Part shown: in pieces, positions 18,800-28,111 of the stretch
Position numbering within the stretch: the stretch's first letter is position 1
How the letters are laid out: every line of letters starts with the position of its first letter
Assembly (NCBI RefSeq): GCF_030814475.1
Contig: NZ_JAUSVF010000001.1
Coordinates: 1,633,001-1,697,000, forward strand
DNA length: 64,000 nt
Source of the DNA: Pararhizobium capsulatum DSM 1112
Lineage (GTDB): Bacteria; Pseudomonadota; Alphaproteobacteria; Rhizobiales; Rhizobiaceae
Direction: 5' to 3'
Translations under genes and position numbers: made by a program
Notes under the pieces: generated by a model
The model's database searches: none
Told to the model about the DNA's origin: nothing
What the model saw: only the letters and a program-made list of their open reading frames with translations

Positions 18800-21703
18800 T
18801 CACGCCCTCTTCATCAACGGAAATCGTTCCTTCAGCAGCCGCTGAATGGAATCTGCTCCGATCGGCGGGCCGAAGAGGAAGCTCTGGCCGAAGTCGCAAC
18901 CCATCTGGGCGAGTTGCACGGCATCCTCCTCCGACTCGATGCCTTCAGCAACGACCTGCATCTCAAGCTCCCTCGCCATGGTGATAACGGAGCGCAGAAG
19001 GATGGTGCGCTTGTCGCTTGAATCCTTGACCAGTGCCTTGTCGATCTTGATCGTGTCGAAGGGGAAGCGAGTGAGATAGGCAAGCGAGGAATGTCCCGTG
19101 CCGAAGTCATCCAGTGCAAGCTTCAGGCCGGCGTCCTTCAGTTTTTCGAGAACAAGCCGCGCCTGTTCCGGATTTTCCATCACGAGCGATTCCGTCAGTT
19201 CGATCCGGATCTTCTGTGGGTCGCAGCGGTTCTTGGTCAGGATCGCGCGAATATCGTCGTAGAGATCGTTGTTGAGAAGCTGCGCGCTCGACAGGTTGAC
19301 GGATACGAAGATCGGCAGGTCGCCGGTCTGAAGTTGCCATTCGTTGAGGTCGCTTGTAGCGCGCTCAAAGGCAAACAGTCCAAGTTCACTGATGAGATCG
19401 CAGCTTTCTGCAACCGGGATGAATTCCGACGGCGAGATATTGCCGCGCTTGGGATGATCCCAGCGCATCAGGGCCTCGAAACCGGCGATCTCGGCGTCTT
19501 GCAAGCGCACGATCGGCTGGTAGACGAGGCTCAATTCTTTACGCTCGATGGCGCGCTTCAGGTCATGTTCCAGCTGCATGCGATCCGTGCCGGAGGTGCG
19601 GAACGCCGGCCGGAAGGGCTCGACCCTGTTGCCGCCGGCCTTCTTGGCACGGAACATCGCAAGCTCTGCGTCATCCAGCAGGATGGCGGCATTCTCCTGC
19701 TGATCCACCCAGGACACGAGACCGATCGAGGCCGTGAGGTTGACTTCGCGGTTGCCGAAGGAGAGCGGCACCATGATCGCCTTCGACACGGCATCGGCGA
19801 AATCGGCAACTTTTGCAGGGTCGCGCTCGGACATCAGGATCAGCCCGAAAGCATCGCCACCCAGACGCGAGAGTGTGTCCTGCGGCTTCAGGAGCCGGCG
19901 CAGGCGACGGGTCAGGGCAATCAGGATATTGTCACCGGCAGCTATGCCGAGCGTATCGTTCACGGACTTGTAGCGGTCTATGTCGATGGTGATGACGGTC
20001 GGGCGAACGGAATTCGAACCCGAGGCCAGCGAGAGAATCGATTGCAGACGATCGAGGAAGACCTGGCGGTTTGGAAGGCCGGTCAGATTGTCGTGCATCG
20101 CATTGTGCAGCAGTCGGTCGATCGAATTCTTGTGTTCCGTGACATCGACGATTGTGCCGACGCAGCGGATGATTTCGCCATTGGCGCCAAGAACAGGCCG
20201 GGCACGGATGGACAGCCAATGATAGTGGCCGTCTTCGGCGCGGATGCGGAATTCATGGTTCAATCGGCCGCGACGATGCTCCAGAAGAACGTCGAGCGTG
20301 GCGCGGAAGCGATCGCGGTCGTCGGGGTGGAGGCGCGGCAGCCAGTTGCGGGCCGGGCCATGCATGCTGCCCGGCGAAAGTCCGAGCTGGGCGGAGATAT
20401 CGGGAATGGTCACCACGCGGTCGCGCGCCACATCCCAGTCCCAGACCGTATCGCCCGAGCCGGTCAGCGCAAGCGACTGGCGTTCGAGATCTGAGAACAG
20501 ACCCTGGCTATAGGCGCCACCGGCGAAGGCGTGCTGCATCACCGTAAAGCCGATCAGGAGCACGATCAGAACGAGGCCACCGCCAAGAGCGGGCTGCACG
20601 ATGTCGTTGGAGAGCTGGCCGGTAACCGTCAGCCAGGCGCCGAACAGCCAGACAAGGATGAGCAGCCAGGCCGGAACGAGCAGGATGGCGCGGTCATAAC
20701 GATTGAAGCCGAGATAGGCGATCAGGATGATGCCGGCCGTACCGGTCAACGCAAAGGAGAGGCGGGCAATACCGGCAGCGATCGCCGGGTCGTAGATGGC
20801 GACGCCGAAGAGCAGTCCAAGGCCGAGGATCCAGGCGAGCGTCGCATAGGACAGATGCTGGTGCCAGCGGTTGAGATTGAGATAGGTGAACAGGAAGACC
20901 ACCAATCCCGCCGCAAGGAACACCTCGGTTCCCGCTCGCCATATTCGGTCGTCGCCGGCCGTCACGCTGATCAGTTTCGAGAGAAAGCCGAAGTCGACGC
21001 AGATATAGGCCAGCACCGCCCAGGCCAAGGCTGCCGTCGCGGGCAGCATCGAGGTGCCCTTGACGACGAAGAGAATGGTCAGGAACACTGCCAGCAGGCC
21101 GGCGATGCCGAGCACGATGCCACGGTAGAGCGTGAAGGCGTTGACGGTATCCTTGTAGGAGTCCGGTTCCCACAGATAAATCTGCGGCAGCTCAGGTGTG
21201 GCAAGCTCCGCAACGAAGGTGATGACCGAGCCGGGGTTGAGCGTGATGCGGAAGACATCCGCCTCTTCACTCGGCTGCCGATCCAGCGCAAAGCCTTCGC
21301 TGGGCGTGATCGAGAGGATGCGCTGCGAGCCGAGATCCGGCCAGAAAAGCTTCGAGTTCACCAGCCGGAAGTGGGGCGCGACGATGACGCGGTCGATCTG
21401 TTCTTCCGAAACATTGGCAAGCGCAAAGACGGCCCAGTCGCCCTGGTGGTTATCGGCGCTCGAGCGAACCTCGATACGGCGAACGATGCCATCGGTTCCA
21501 GGAGCCGTCGAAACCTGGAAGGCTTCGCCGCGACCGGTATAGATCTCCGTCGTCGCGGTCAGATCGAGCGCGGTGTCCTCGCGGGAAATTTTCACGGGCT
21601 CGATCGCCAGTGCCTGACTGGCCCACAGGATTGCGAACATGGCAAGGACAAGCGCCATGATCCTCTGGACCGGCAAGGGGAGGGGCAAGCGGGTGAACGT
21701 CAT
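18800..21703 (-). CDS. Membrane-bound GGDEF/EAL cyclic-di-GMP protein with PAS domain
   Basis: A 967-residue signalling protein. From the N-terminus: signal sequence or helix (to about residue 33), an extracytoplasmic domain (about 35-190), about seven membrane helices (190-395, like 7TMR-DISM sensors), a PAS domain (about 410-525, with VWDWDVARDRVV and GHYHWLSIRARPV), GGDEF (about 535-690) and EAL (about 695-960). The GGDEF signature is RLGGDAF, with Ala in place of Glu, so cyclase activity is doubtful. The EAL side keeps FEALMRW, ELTESLVMENP, LDDFGTGHSSLAYL and VVAEGIE, so phosphodiesterase activity is likely. Its start overlaps the GNAT stop (TGATG). Confidence 0.92.
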   Translation of the reverse strand: MTFTRLPLPLPVQRIMALVLAMFAILWASQALAIEPVKISREDTALDLTATTEIYTGRGEAFQVSTAPGTDGIVRRIEVRSSADNHQGDWAVFALANVSEEQIDRVIVAPHFRLVNSKLFWPDLGSQRILSITPSEGFALDRQPSEEADVFRITLNPGSVITFVAELATPELPQIYLWEPDSYKDTVNAFTLYRGIVLGIAGLLAVFLTILFVVKGTSMLPATAALAWAVLAYICVDFGFLSKLISVTAGDDRIWRAGTEVFLAAGLVVFLFTYLNLNRWHQHLSYATLAWILGLGLLFGVAIYDPAIAAGIARLSFALTGTAGIILIAYLGFNRYDRAILLVPAWLLILVWLFGAWLTVTGQLSNDIVQPALGGGLVLIVLLIGFTVMQHAFAGGAYSQGLFSDLERQSLALTGSGDTVWDWDVARDRVVTIPDISAQLGLSPGSMHGPARNWLPRLHPDDRDRFRATLDVLLEHRRGRLNHEFRIRAEDGHYHWLSIRARPVLGANGEIIRCVGTIVDVTEHKNSIDRLLHNAMHDNLTGLPNRQVFLDRLQSILSLASGSNSVRPTVITIDIDRYKSVNDTLGIAAGDNILIALTRRLRRLLKPQDTLSRLGGDAFGLILMSERDPAKVADFADAVSKAIMVPLSFGNREVNLTASIGLVSWVDQQENAAILLDDAELAMFRAKKAGGNRVEPFRPAFRTSGTDRMQLEHDLKRAIERKELSLVYQPIVRLQDAEIAGFEALMRWDHPKRGNISPSEFIPVAESCDLISELGLFAFERATSDLNEWQLQTGDLPIFVSVNLSSAQLLNNDLYDDIRAILTKNRCDPQKIRIELTESLVMENPEQARLVLEKLKDAGLKLALDDFGTGHSSLAYLTRFPFDTIKIDKALVKDSSDKRTILLRSVITMARELEMQVVAEGIESEEDAVQLAQMGCDFGQSFLFGPPIGADSIQRLLKERFPLMKRA

Positions 21704-22314
21704 CAAATACTCAAATTCCTGGCTGGCGCGCTTTCCTGCGAGAGGAGGGAGAACATCAGGTGATCTCGCCAATGTCCATTGATCTTCAGATATTCCCGCA
21801 GGTAGCCTTCGCGCTGAAACCCGACCTTTTCAAGGAGCCGGATGCTTCTCTGGTTCTCGGGAATACAGGCTGCCTCGACCCGGTGCAACTGAAGGCTTGA
21901 AAAGATATAGGGGAGAGCAAGGCGCAGCGCCTGTTCCATATGGCCCTTGCCGGCATGACGCTCACCCATCCAGTAGCCGATCATGCAGCATTGGGCGACC
22001 CCGCGGCGGATATAGCCGATGGTCAGGCCGCCCAGAAGCTCGTTTTCGGCGCGTGAGAGGAGAAACAGCGGTACGGCCTGCCCGGAGGAAAATTCCTGTT
22101 CGTTGCGGATGACGCGTGTGCGAAAGGCGCTTTCCGTCATTTCATCCGCCCGCCATGTCGGCTCCCAGGGCTCCAGGAAAGCGCGACTTTCGCTGCGTAG
22201 CTGGAACCATTGCCGGTAGTCGGAGGTCTTGGGCAGCCGCAGGATATAGCTGGCGCTTGCAATCTCGACCGGGTCCGGTTGCCGTGACAGAAACCGAAAG
22301 ACCGATCGTGTCAT
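21703..22314 (-). CDS. RimJ/RimL-type GNAT acetyltransferase
   Basis: A 203-residue acetyltransferase of the ribosomal-protein-Ser/Ala acetyltransferase type. Motifs: LRLPKTSDYRQWFQLRSESRAFLEPWEPTW at the N-terminal side, then the acetyl-CoA loop MGERHAGKGHMEQALRLALPYIF, and HRVEAACIPENQRSIRLLEKVGFQREGYLREYLKINGHWRDHL at the end. A GGAGG lies upstream of the start. Its stop overlaps the start of the GGDEF/EAL gene, and it follows the M16 peptidase gene by 49 bases, so it belongs to a thrC - peptidase - acetyltransferase - GGDEF/EAL transcript. Confidence 0.9.
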   Translation of the reverse strand: MTRSVFRFLSRQPDPVEIASASYILRLPKTSDYRQWFQLRSESRAFLEPWEPTWRADEMTESAFRTRVIRNEQEFSSGQAVPLFLLSRAENELLGGLTIGYIRRGVAQCCMIGYWMGERHAGKGHMEQALRLALPYIFSSLQLHRVEAACIPENQRSIRLLEKVGFQREGYLREYLKINGHWRDHLMFSLLSQESAPARNLSI

Positions 22315-22363
22315 GTAAGCCTCCGCGGGCGAGCCGGAATGTCGATGCGCGCCGCTTCGGCTT

Positions 22364-23662
22364 TTAGCCGGCGGCCGCGCGGGGATGGTGGGTGCCGTTC
22401 GATAGCGCTCCCAGAATGTCGTCCATCGGCGCCAGCTTGTCTACAGGGCCGATAGCCGACAGGGTCGGGATTGTATCGAAGAACAGCCGGCCGGCGAGAT
22501 CCTTGAGCCGTTCGATGGTGATGCCTTGCAGACGCTCCATCAGTTCCTCATTGGGGATCGGGCGGCCATAGAGCATCATCTGGCGGGCGATCTGGCCGGC
22601 GCGGGCAGCGGGGCTCTCCTGTCCCATCAGAAGTTGGGCGCGGATCTGGGCGCGGGCGCGATCGATTTCCTGCTGGTCGATCTGCATCGACGACTTGCGC
22701 AGTTCCTCGATGATGACAGGCATCAGTTCCGGCAGGTTCTCGCCGCCGGTCGCCGCATGCACGCCGAAGATGCCGGTATCGGAAAAGCCCCAATGGAAGG
22801 CGTAGACCGAGTAGCAGAGGCCACGATGCTCGCGCACTTCCTGGAACAGGCGGGACGACATGCCGCCGCCGAGGATGTTGGCGAGGATCTGCGAACAGTA
22901 GAAATCACGGGCGTGATAGGCCTTGCCCTCGAAGCCGAGCAGCACCTGCGCGTCCATCAGGTCGCGGCTCTCGCGCACGTCGCCGCCGATATAATGGGCG
23001 GGCTGGGATGCTTGCGGGCCGGCCGCGACTTCCGGCAGGCTGGCGAAACGTTCTTCTGCCTGTCGCACGAAGCTGTCATGGTCGATTGCACCGGCACCAA
23101 CAACGAACATGCGATCGGTCGTGTAGTTGCGGGCGAGATAGGCGCGGATCTGGTCCGGGGTGAAGGAGAGCACTGTTTCCGGCGTGCCGAGGATCGGGCG
23201 ACCGATCGTCTGGTTGGCAAAGGCGGTTTCGGCAAACCTGTCGAAGACGACGTCGTCCGGCGTATCGTTGGCAGCGCCGATTTCCTGCAGGATGACCTGC
23301 TGCTCGCGTTCGAGCTCCTCGTGATCGAAGGAGGATTCGGTGAGGATATCGGCAAGGATATCGACCGCCAGCGGCACGTCGTCCTTGAGGATGCGGGCGT
23401 AATAGGACGTGGTTTCGGTCGATGTCGCGGCGTTGACCTCGCCGCCGACATTCTCGATCTGCTCGGCGATATCGCGCGCCGAGCGCCGGGCCGTGCCCTT
23501 GAAAGCCATGTGTTCGAGAAGATGGGCAATGCCATGTTCTTCATTGGTTTCGTCACGCGAACCAGACTTGATCCACACACCGAGGGCGACACTTTCGAGG
23601 TGCGGCATGGTCTCGGTTACGACCGTCAACCCGGATTTTAGCCGAGTGCACTCAACTTTCAT
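22364..23662 (-). CDS. M16 family zinc peptidase (mitochondrial processing peptidase-like)
   Basis: A 432-residue pitrilysin-family peptidase. The inverted zinc motif HxxEH is HLLEH in GIAHLLEHMAFKGT, with the downstream glutamate in the ELEREQQVILQEIG helix. It resembles the mitochondrial processing peptidase beta subunit, as do most rhizobial proteins of this family. Substrates in bacteria are unknown. It begins 18 bases after the thrC stop, an arrangement conserved in many alphaproteobacteria. Confidence 0.92.
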   Translation of the reverse strand: MKVECTRLKSGLTVVTETMPHLESVALGVWIKSGSRDETNEEHGIAHLLEHMAFKGTARRSARDIAEQIENVGGEVNAATSTETTSYYARILKDDVPLAVDILADILTESSFDHEELEREQQVILQEIGAANDTPDDVVFDRFAETAFANQTIGRPILGTPETVLSFTPDQIRAYLARNYTTDRMFVVGAGAIDHDSFVRQAEERFASLPEVAAGPQASQPAHYIGGDVRESRDLMDAQVLLGFEGKAYHARDFYCSQILANILGGGMSSRLFQEVREHRGLCYSVYAFHWGFSDTGIFGVHAATGGENLPELMPVIIEELRKSSMQIDQQEIDRARAQIRAQLLMGQESPAARAGQIARQMMLYGRPIPNEELMERLQGITIERLKDLAGRLFFDTIPTLSAIGPVDKLAPMDDILGALSNGTHHPRAAAG

Positions 23663-23680
23663 CGTCTGTCTTTCTGCGTT

Positions 23681-25078
23681 CTAATTCCGGATGCGCGCAT
23701 GCTCGTTGACGAAAGTTTCAACGATCTTAAGCTCGGGCTCCAGGATATCGAAACGCTCCTCCCTGACCATCAGGTCAGCAAGCCACGTTGGAAGCGCCGG
23801 GTCAATACCGCTGGCTGATTTTACTGCGGCGGGGAATTTTGCCGGATGGGCGGTGGCAAGCGTCACCATGGGCGAACCTGGCTTTTCGTTCTTGGCCGCG
23901 ACATGCACGCCGATGGCGCTGTGCGGATCGAGCAGATAGCCGGTTTCGGCAAGCACCGACTTGATCGTGCCTGCCACGTCTTTCTCGGTGGCGCGACCGG
24001 CGCGGAACTCGCGCTTGATCGCCTTCAGCGCCTTTTCCTCGATCTCGAAAGCGCCGGATTGCTTGAGGCCTGCCATGGCGAGCCGCACCTTGGAGGCATC
24101 GCGATCATAGGCTTCGAACAGCAGGCGCTCGAAGTTCGAGGATATCTGGATATCCATCGAAGGCGAGGTCGTGGCCTTCACCGCGCGCATCTCATAGCGG
24201 CCGGTCTTCAACGTGCGGGCGAGAATGTCGTTGTCATTGGTGGCAACGACCAGCCGGTCGATCGGCAGGCCCATTTTCTTGGCGACGTAGCCGGCGAAAA
24301 TATCGCCGAAATTGCCGGTCGGCACAGTGAAGGAGATCTTACGATCCGGCCCGCCGAGCGCAACCGCGGTCGTGAAGTAGTAGACGACCTGGGCCATGAT
24401 GCGGCCCCAGTTGATCGAATTGACGCCCGAAAGCGCCACGCCATCGCGGAACGGGGTGTCGTTGAACATCTCTTTGACGAGGTTCTGGCAATCGTCGAAA
24501 TTGCCCTTGATCGCCAGCGCATGCACGTTCGAAGCGGTGGACGTCGTCATCTGCCGCTGCTGCACCGGCGAGACCTTGCCTTCGGGGAACAGGATGAAGA
24601 TATCGGTGCGATCGCGCCCGGCAAAGGCGTCGATCGCCGCCCCGCCAGTGTCGCCCGAGGTGGCGCCGACGATGGTGGCGCGCTCGCCGCGCTCCGCCAG
24701 CACATAATCCATCAGCCGCGCGAGCAGCTGCATGGCGACATCCTTGAAGGCAAGCGTCGTACCGTGGAAAAGCTCAAGCACGAAGCTGTTCGGGCCGGTC
24801 TGCACCAGCGGCGTCACGGCCGGATGGCGGAAGGTCGCATAGGCCTCATCGATCATCGTCCGGAACTTGTCATCAGCAATTTCGCCATCGACGAACGGCG
24901 TCAGGACTGCAAACGCGACTTCCTGGTAGGACTTGCCGCGCAGTGCCCGGATTTCCTTTTTCGTCAGCGTCGGCCAGTGCTTGGGAACATAAAGGCCGCC
25001 ATCACGGGCGAGCCCGGCCATGAGCGCATCGCAGAAGCCGAGGGTAGGGGCTTCGCCCCGCGTCGAGACATACTTCAC
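23681..25078 (-). CDS. thrC: Threonine synthase
   Basis: A 465-residue PLP enzyme that converts O-phosphohomoserine to threonine. The PLP lysine lies in TTLAFKDVAMQLLARLM; other family stretches are VGATSGDTGGAAIDAF, ILFPEGKVSPVQQRQMTT and VPTGNFGDIFAGYVAKKMGLP. I chose the GTG giving MKYVSTRGEAP because an AAGG lies 9 bases upstream; the ATG three codons earlier sits directly on that site. It heads a minus-strand transcript with the M16 peptidase. The matching homoserine kinase is at 12915. Confidence 0.95.
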   Translation of the reverse strand: MKYVSTRGEAPTLGFCDALMAGLARDGGLYVPKHWPTLTKKEIRALRGKSYQEVAFAVLTPFVDGEIADDKFRTMIDEAYATFRHPAVTPLVQTGPNSFVLELFHGTTLAFKDVAMQLLARLMDYVLAERGERATIVGATSGDTGGAAIDAFAGRDRTDIFILFPEGKVSPVQQRQMTTSTASNVHALAIKGNFDDCQNLVKEMFNDTPFRDGVALSGVNSINWGRIMAQVVYYFTTAVALGGPDRKISFTVPTGNFGDIFAGYVAKKMGLPIDRLVVATNDNDILARTLKTGRYEMRAVKATTSPSMDIQISSNFERLLFEAYDRDASKVRLAMAGLKQSGAFEIEEKALKAIKREFRAGRATEKDVAGTIKSVLAETGYLLDPHSAIGVHVAAKNEKPGSPMVTLATAHPAKFPAAVKSASGIDPALPTWLADLMVREERFDILEPELKIVETFVNEHARIRN

Positions 25079-25461
25079 CGTTACCATCCTTCGTCATACA
25101 TTCGCCGCTCCGCGGATGCGACCACATTAGACAAGCGACGCGCGAACCACGGTTCTCTTTGCGTCAGCCTCTGGCAAAACCACCAAAAACGTGCATTTCC
25201 AATCATCTGGCGATTTGCCGGAGACTTCGCTCTTTGCACCCTGGGTACCGGTCGAAATTTTGAGCGGCCGCACGGATTCACCAATCGATTTTTCAATGCG
25301 CCGCTGCTATAGACCATCGCCAAGGGTCTTGAAAGGCCCAGTTGCGGCTTGTTTCGTCTGTCGGACAGAGCGTGATCCGGCCCGCAGCGCCAATGACGGG
25401 AGTTGCGGCGCTTTGCTCCTTGCGAGCATGCCGCCATGCGTAAAGCAGAGGGTTCAGTTAC
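25079..25461. other. 383-base intergenic region between divergent thrC and a lipoprotein gene
   Basis: It must hold the promoters of both genes. I see no convincing gene, operator or RNA. Reading frames through it have no ribosome binding sites and no recognisable protein character. Confidence 0.4.
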
Positions 25462-26010
25462 GTGATCGGTAAAGTCTCCAGCCGTCTTCTCGGCATTTCT
25501 CTCCTTCTCATCGCAGCAGGCTGCAACAAGACCGATACCGGCGGCGCCATCGACGCCGGCGGCAGCGCGGTGGCACCGACCCCGGCGGTCATCCAGGGTG
25601 CCTGCCCGAAGGTCTTCCTGCTCGACGGCACCGCGATCCATACCAGCTACGCGGGTGCCAAGGACGATCCGACAAAACTCGTCTACCAGGCGACGCTGGT
25701 CGATACGACCCGCCAGTGCGTGCAGAACGAATCGCAGCTCGTCATGACCGTCGTCGTCCAGGGTCGTGTCGTGTCCGGTCCCGCCGGTAGCGCCGGCACC
25801 ATTAACCTGCCGATCCGCGTTGCCGCGACCGATGGCGAAAACACGCTGTTTTCAGAACTGACGCAATATCCGGTAACGATCCAGCCGGGAGCGGGCGCAA
25901 GCCAGTTCCTCTTCACGAAGGCCAACATCGCCCTCCCGGGCGGCGCCGGCTCCTTCGCCAAGGTTTATGTCGGTTTCGACGAAGGCCCGCAGGCTAAGAA
26001 GAAAAAGTGA
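25462..26010 (+). CDS. Putative outer-membrane-associated lipoprotein
   Basis: A 182-residue protein starting with GTG: MIGKVSSRLLGISLLLIAAGC, a lipoprotein signal peptide with cysteine at residue 21, followed by a Gly/Ala-rich linker and a domain with YQATLVDTTRQCVQNESQLVMTVVVQGRVVSGPAGSAG. It ends in KKKK. Rhizobia carry a conserved lipoprotein of this kind but I know of no function. It is divergent from thrC and ends before a repeat and a shared terminator. Confidence 0.78.
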   Translation: MIGKVSSRLLGISLLLIAAGCNKTDTGGAIDAGGSAVAPTPAVIQGACPKVFLLDGTAIHTSYAGAKDDPTKLVYQATLVDTTRQCVQNESQLVMTVVVQGRVVSGPAGSAGTINLPIRVAATDGENTLFSELTQYPVTIQPGAGASQFLFTKANIALPGGAGSFAKVYVGFDEGPQAKKKK

Positions 26011-26049
26011 GCTGAAACCCGCCGGATGCAGATTGCCTCCACACTCCCC

Positions 26050-26119
26050 GTCATCCTCGGGCTTGCCCCGAGGATCCACGGCTCGGAGCATGGATGGTCG
26101 GGTCAGGCCCGACCATGAC
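26050..26119. repeat. Two adjacent dyads of the CCTCGGG repeat family
   Basis: ATCCTCGGG-CTTG-CCCCGAGGAT (about 26053-26075) is related to the repeat at 7175-7263. It is followed by ATGGTCGGG-TCAGG-CCCGACCAT (26094-26116), with perfect 9-base arms. Confidence 0.7.
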
Positions 26120-26146
26120 GGAAGCTGGGTTTTCTACCCAACAAAA

Positions 26147-26178
26147 AAAATCCGGCATCAGTTATAACGCCGGTTTTT
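26147..26178. terminator. Bidirectional terminator between the lipoprotein and HAD genes
   Basis: An A-run, then CCGGC...GCCGG around a 13-base loop, then a run of Ts. It sits between two converging genes and reads as a rho-independent terminator from either side. Confidence 0.75.
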
Positions 26179-26202
26179 ATGCCTGAAAAAGGCTGATACG
26201 TC

Positions 26203-26898
26203 TTAAGCGCTCATCGTTTCCGACCATGCGGCAAGCGCCTCGATCGTGCCGGCAAGTGCGCTCATGCGTGAAATCACGGTTTCCGCGCCGGCATCCGTCA
26301 GATGATCGGCGTGCGACGGATAGGTGTGCGAGGCGCCGGTAAAGCCGACGACGCGCATGCCGGCGGAGCGGGCGGCGTGAACGCCATGCACCGAATCCTC
26401 GATCACCAGCACCCGCGACGGATCGATGCCGAACTGTTTTGCGCCGTGCAGGTAGATGTCCGGCTTGGGCTTTACCCGGTCTTCGCCGAGATCGCGGGCC
26501 GAATAGATATGCTTGCCGAAGAAATCCTTGATGCCGAGCTTGCCGAGCATCATGGCGAGCCGTTCGGACGTCGAGTTGGAGCAGATGCCGTGCGGCAGCG
26601 TCAGCCCGGCCAGCATCGGCCGTACGCCGTCGATGATCTTCACATCACGCGCCAGGCGCTTGTCCAGAACGTCGTCATGGCGGTTGAGCAGCGAGGCCGA
26701 AAGCGGGATGTCCGCTTCCTTTTCGATCTGCAGCAGCGTGTTGTGCCAGGTCATGCCGGCAAAACGTTCGGCCATCTCTTCAGTCGAGATCGGGAAGCCT
26801 GCTTCCGTCAGAAGCTCGGCTTCGACTTCGGCGGCGATGACTTCGGAATCGACGAGCACGCCGTCGCAATCGAAGAGGATGAGATCGATGCTGTTCAT
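26203..26898 (-). CDS. HAD-superfamily hydrolase (beta-phosphoglucomutase/phosphatase type)
   Basis: A 231-residue HAD-IA hydrolase. Motif I is LILFDCDGVLVDSE with both aspartates, motif II is GICSNSTSERLAM, motif III the KPKPDIYLHGAKQFG lysine and motif IV VIEDSVHGVHAARSAGMRVVGF. The cap domain is helical. Likely a sugar-phosphate phosphatase or mutase; the substrate is not predictable. Start MNSIDLI was chosen because motif I begins right after it. Its product is unlike that of the second HAD gene at 32440. Confidence 0.9.
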   Translation of the reverse strand: MNSIDLILFDCDGVLVDSEVIAAEVEAELLTEAGFPISTEEMAERFAGMTWHNTLLQIEKEADIPLSASLLNRHDDVLDKRLARDVKIIDGVRPMLAGLTLPHGICSNSTSERLAMMLGKLGIKDFFGKHIYSARDLGEDRVKPKPDIYLHGAKQFGIDPSRVLVIEDSVHGVHAARSAGMRVVGFTGASHTYPSHADHLTDAGAETVISRMSALAGTIEALAAWSETMSA

Positions 26899-27009
26899 GG
26901 AGATAGGTATCCTTTGGGAAGACCGCCGCCGTTTACACGATGCAGCCGCAAAGCTCAACCGCGGGAAGTGGATGGCTGCCATGCGCGGCGTGAGAGTTCT
27001 CCGGAGATG

Positions 27010-27708
27010 TCAGGCGAGGGTCGCCTGTGGCACGGCGAAGAGGTCCAGAAACGTCTGCTCGCCGGTCCGGGTAAACTGGATGCGCCGGCTTTCGGCCTCG
27101 CGTTTTGCCCAGCCCCTGTCGAGAAACAGGTTCAGCAACGCCTCGCCCAGAGATCCGGCAAGATGCGAGCGTCGTTCGCTCCAGTCGAGACATGTGCGGC
27201 AAAGCGGGCGACGACGCTTCGTCAGTGCCTCCAGATCGATGCCGAGCGCGGTCATGCGGCTGCGGCCGACCACTGTCAAAGTCAGCTCGTCATCCGTTTC
27301 GGTGACGATCTCTTCGGCGATCAGGCTGTCGAGCATGCGCACGCCATAGTCACCGGCAAGATGGTTGTAGCAGACGCGCGCCTTGCGCAGCGAAGGGTCC
27401 TTCGGCCCAAGCCGCTGGCGCAGCAGGCCACGGCTTGCGGCAAAGCCCATCAGGCTTTCCAACAGCTGCCCCACGTCGTCGTCAAACAGCGAAAAATAGC
27501 GGTGTCGGCCCTGCTTGCGCTGCCGCACGAGCTTCCCTGCTTCCAGCTTGGAGAGATGCGAACTGGTGGTCTGAAGGGTAATTCCGGCAGCCCCCGCAAG
27601 CTCAGTCGGGGTCAATGCCTTACCGCTCATCAGGGCGGTCAGCATGTTGGCGCGGGCAGGGTCACCGATGAGGGCGCCGATCTGGGCTATGTCCGGTCCT
27701 TCTTTCAT
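27010..27708 (-). CDS. ArsR-type transcriptional regulator
   Basis: A 232-residue protein with an N-terminal winged helix of the ArsR type (residues about 5-85: IGDPARANMLTALMSGKALTPTELAGAAGITLQTTSSHLSKL) and an extended C-terminal half with RRRPLCRTCLDWSERRSHLAG and RRIQFTRTGEQTF. The CRTC pair could bind metal or sense redox, but that is inference. The start was set at MKEGPDIAQ. It is divergent (73 bases) from a NIPSNAP-type and a monooxygenase-type gene, which it probably controls. Confidence 0.87.
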   Translation of the reverse strand: MKEGPDIAQIGALIGDPARANMLTALMSGKALTPTELAGAAGITLQTTSSHLSKLEAGKLVRQRKQGRHRYFSLFDDDVGQLLESLMGFAASRGLLRQRLGPKDPSLRKARVCYNHLAGDYGVRMLDSLIAEEIVTETDDELTLTVVGRSRMTALGIDLEALTKRRRPLCRTCLDWSERRSHLAGSLGEALLNLFLDRGWAKREAESRRIQFTRTGEQTFLDLFAVPQATLA

Positions 27709-27781
27709 AGTTCGACCGTAACCGAAGCATCGATTACATTCAAGATGGCAGAAGGGATCATCGAAAGCGAAAGGACAAACG

Positions 27782-28111
27782 ATGATCACCTGTTTCATCC
27801 GCTATGAGATCGACCCGTTCAAGCGCGAAGAGTTCGGCCAGTATGCCCGCGCCTGGGGTCAGGCGATCCCGCGTTGTGGCGCTGATCTCATCGGCTATTT
27901 CGGCCCCCACGAGGGCTCGGCAACGACCGCCTACGGCGTCTACAATATCGAAAGCCTCGCCGCCTACGAGGCCTACCGCGCCCGCCTGCAGGCCGATCAG
28001 CTCGGCGCGGAAAACTATCAGTTTGCCAAGCGGGAACGCTTCATCCTGAAGGAGGATCGCATCTTCCTGAAAAATATGTCGCTGCCGCATGTAGAAAGGA
28101 TCAAGCCATGA
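27782..28111 (+). CDS. NIPSNAP family protein
   Basis: A 109-residue dimeric alpha/beta-barrel protein of the NIPSNAP type: CFIRYEIDPFKREEFGQYARAWGQAIPRCGADLIGYFGPHEGS, then YGVYNIESLAAYEAYRARL. Function is unknown in bacteria. Its stop overlaps the start of the next gene (ATGA), so the two are translationally coupled and may form one complex. It is divergent from an ArsR regulator. Confidence 0.85.
   Translation: MITCFIRYEIDPFKREEFGQYARAWGQAIPRCGADLIGYFGPHEGSATTAYGVYNIESLAAYEAYRARLQADQLGAENYQFAKRERFILKEDRIFLKNMSLPHVERIKP

Noticed and set aside
25081..25641. 186-codon frame on the minus strand opposite the lipoprotein
   Set aside because: Overlaps the lipoprotein gene, whose signal peptide and lipobox are clear, and has no ribosome binding site or recognisable motif.
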